Positions 14,947 through 16,110 of a stretch of 16,110 bases of DNA are shown here, piece after piece. Every line of letters starts with the position of its first letter. Position 1 is the stretch's first letter. The translations under genes were made by a program, and so were the position numbers. The notes under the pieces were generated by a model. That model was not told the DNA's origin, searched no databases, and saw only the letters and a list, made by a program, of their open reading frames with translations. This DNA comes from Caryophanales bacterium UBA5455 (GTDB lineage Bacteria > Bacillota_I > Bacilli_A > RFN20 > CAG-826): contig DIQT01000002.1 of the NCBI GenBank assembly GCA_002427365.1, forward strand, positions 1 to 16,110. The letters run 5' to 3'.

Positions 14947-15498
14947 ATGAAGTTAATTGTTGGACTAGGTAACCCTGGAAAGAAATACGAAAAAACACGG
15001 CATAACGTTGGCTTTCGGGTAATTGATTTTTTAGGCGATAAATATAAAATTGATGTCGATAAAGAAAACTTCAAAGGGTTAGTTGGTCGCGGTGTTATTT
15101 GTAATCAAGATGTAATGCTCTTTAAACCACAAACGTTTATGAATTTATCAGGAAACGCTGTTTTAGCTATTACTCAATTTTTTAAAATTGCTCTTGAAGA
15201 CGTCATTATTGTTTTTGATGATATGGCGTTACCAGTTGGAAAAATTCGGCTCCGGTTAGCGGGATCTTCAGGCGGCCATAACGGAATGCAAAACATTATT
15301 GATTTATTACATACTCAAGACATTAAACGGATTCGTTTAGGCATTGGTGAACCAACATTTAATTCCGTCGATTATGTTTTAGGTCGACCAACAGCGGAAG
15401 AAGAAAAAGAAATTTCCTTCGCTGTGGAAAAAGCGGTCAGTGCGATCGAAGAAACACTCATGCATGACTTTAACTTTGCCATGACAAAGTATAATTAA
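14947..15498 (+). CDS. pth: Peptidyl-tRNA hydrolase
   Basis: Pth cleaves the ester bond of peptidyl-tRNAs that drop off ribosomes, recycling tRNA. The 183 residues are the normal bacterial length. All active-site residues are present: Asn9 in GLGNPG, catalytic His19 in TRHNVGF, Asn66 in TFMNLSG, Asp91 in FDDMALP, and Asn112 in GGHNGM. The ATG is preceded by AGAGGA at a seven-base spacing. A nearby ATG at 14931 is out of frame and can be ignored. It shares a 92-base divergent control region with the DUF368 operon and is followed after 13 bases by mfd, an arrangement close to Bacillus pth-fin-mfd but without the fin gene. Confidence 0.97.
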   Translation: MKLIVGLGNPGKKYEKTRHNVGFRVIDFLGDKYKIDVDKENFKGLVGRGVICNQDVMLFKPQTFMNLSGNAVLAITQFFKIALEDVIIVFDDMALPVGKIRLRLAGSSGGHNGMQNIIDLLHTQDIKRIRLGIGEPTFNSVDYVLGRPTAEEEKEISFAVEKAVSAIEETLMHDFNFAMTKYN

Positions 15499-15511
15499 GC
15501 GAGGTGCTTGA

Positions 15512-16110
15512 TTGAGTAGTTTATTTTCATTACTCAAAACTAATTCTGCTACTACACGCCTCTTAGAAAAACGCGGGATTTTTGTCGTGGATGAAACTGT
15601 CGGTGCACCCTTATTAATTGCGACGGCTTTTAAAGAAAAACCTGAAGATTTAGTTATCATTACTTCTAATTTATATAATGCGCAACAAGTATATGAAGCA
15701 TTAGCGAGTTTACTAAGCGAAGAAGAAGTATATTATTTTCCTATGGATGAAATGCTAAGAAGTGAATCACTTGCCGCAAGTAAAGAAATGCTTGCGCAGC
15801 GTTTATATGTGTTAGCGAACGCCCAAAAAGAACAACCAAAGATTATTGTTGCGAATCTTGCCGCAGCGATGCGCTATTTACCTTCACCCAAACTATTTAA
15901 TGAACACACATTAAAATTTAGTGTTGGGGAACGTTATGAATTTGAAAATATTACAAGAATATTAACAGAAGCTGGTTATACAAGAGTTAATAAGATTGAT
16001 CAATCACTGCAATTTGCCTTACGCGGCGATATTTTAGATATTTATTCGGTTAATTTAGATGAACCAGTCCGGATTGAATTTTTTGATGATGAAGTGGAAA
16101 GTATTCGCTA
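15512..16110 (+). CDS. mfd: Transcription-repair coupling factor, N-terminal part
   Basis: The first 199 codons of Mfd, the large ATP-driven translocase that removes stalled RNA polymerase and recruits UvrAB to lesions. The frame is open to the window end. It begins at TTG (15512) rather than ATG, with GAGGTG (15501-15506) five bases before it, and no in-frame ATG lies nearer than deep inside the conserved domain. The visible part is the UvrB-like domain: IFVVDETVGAPLLIATAF, YYFPMDEMLRSESLAASKEM, IIVANLAAAMRYLPSP, and ALRGDILDIYSVN followed by IEFFDDEVESI, all typical of Mfd domains D1a-D1b-D2. It is 13 bases behind pth and probably translated from the same message. Confidence 0.93.
   Translation, partial: MSSLFSLLKTNSATTRLLEKRGIFVVDETVGAPLLIATAFKEKPEDLVIITSNLYNAQQVYEALASLLSEEEVYYFPMDEMLRSESLAASKEMLAQRLYVLANAQKEQPKIIVANLAAAMRYLPSPKLFNEHTLKFSVGERYEFENITRILTEAGYTRVNKIDQSLQFALRGDILDIYSVNLDEPVRIEFFDDEVESIR

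Noticed and set aside
14855..14998. A 48-codon N-terminal extension of the DUF368 frame.
   Set aside because: It crosses the pth promoter and the first codons of pth, while the ATG at 14854 has a good ribosome site and the typical family N-terminus.
1..16110. CRISPR arrays, insertion sequences, tRNA or rRNA genes, prophage or attachment sites.
   Set aside because: No regularly spaced repeats, transposase frames, tRNA cloverleaf sequences or flanking direct repeats were seen on either strand. The non-conserved genes carry no mobile-element signature.

Overview
The window comes from a low-GC Gram-positive bacterium in or near the Bacilli. Genes are compact with strong AGGAGG-type ribosome sites, intergenic DNA is very AT-rich, and there are simple hairpin-plus-T-tract terminators and a CcpA-type cre site. 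TGA works as a stop (for example at the end of the PAP2 gene) and Trp is read from TGG, so the code looks standard rather than mycoplasmal. GlmU, IspE and undecaprenyl-phosphate recycling genes suggest a cell that makes isoprenoids and peptidoglycan. The species cannot be named from this sequence alone.

Layout. The left end carries the 3' part of ispE followed by glmU (both +). A 356-base gap between glmU and the convergent ppdK holds a consensus cre site, several inverted repeats, an anti-Shine-Dalgarno-like CCTCCTTTTTT tract and two oppositely oriented terminators. It is the best candidate here for an undescribed regulatory RNA. ppdK (-) encodes pyruvate, phosphate dikinase. A 382-base divergent gap with a palindrome and an extended -10 promoter leads to a + operon of an FGGY carbohydrate kinase overlapping an alkaline-phosphatase-superfamily phosphoesterase, closed by a bidirectional terminator.

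The next block is all on the - strand. A TetR regulator with a palindromic operator at its own promoter is followed by two ABC half-transporters that form a textbook asymmetric (one degenerate site) multidrug-type exporter. Upstream of it lies a tight three-gene operon: a DUF368 (PopT-type) membrane protein, a PAP2 phosphatase and an RsuA-type pseudouridine synthase. At the right end pth (+) diverges from that operon and is followed by mfd, which starts at TTG and runs off the window.

Together, IspE feeds isoprenoid (hence undecaprenyl) synthesis, GlmU supplies UDP-GlcNAc, and the PAP2/DUF368 pair can dephosphorylate and return the lipid carrier, so much of the window serves the cell envelope. 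The edge genes ispE-glmU and pth-mfd are the ends of a cluster that in Bacillus subtilis runs ispE...glmU-prs-ctc-pth-fin-mfd. Here prs and ctc are replaced by about 12.9 kb of other genes.
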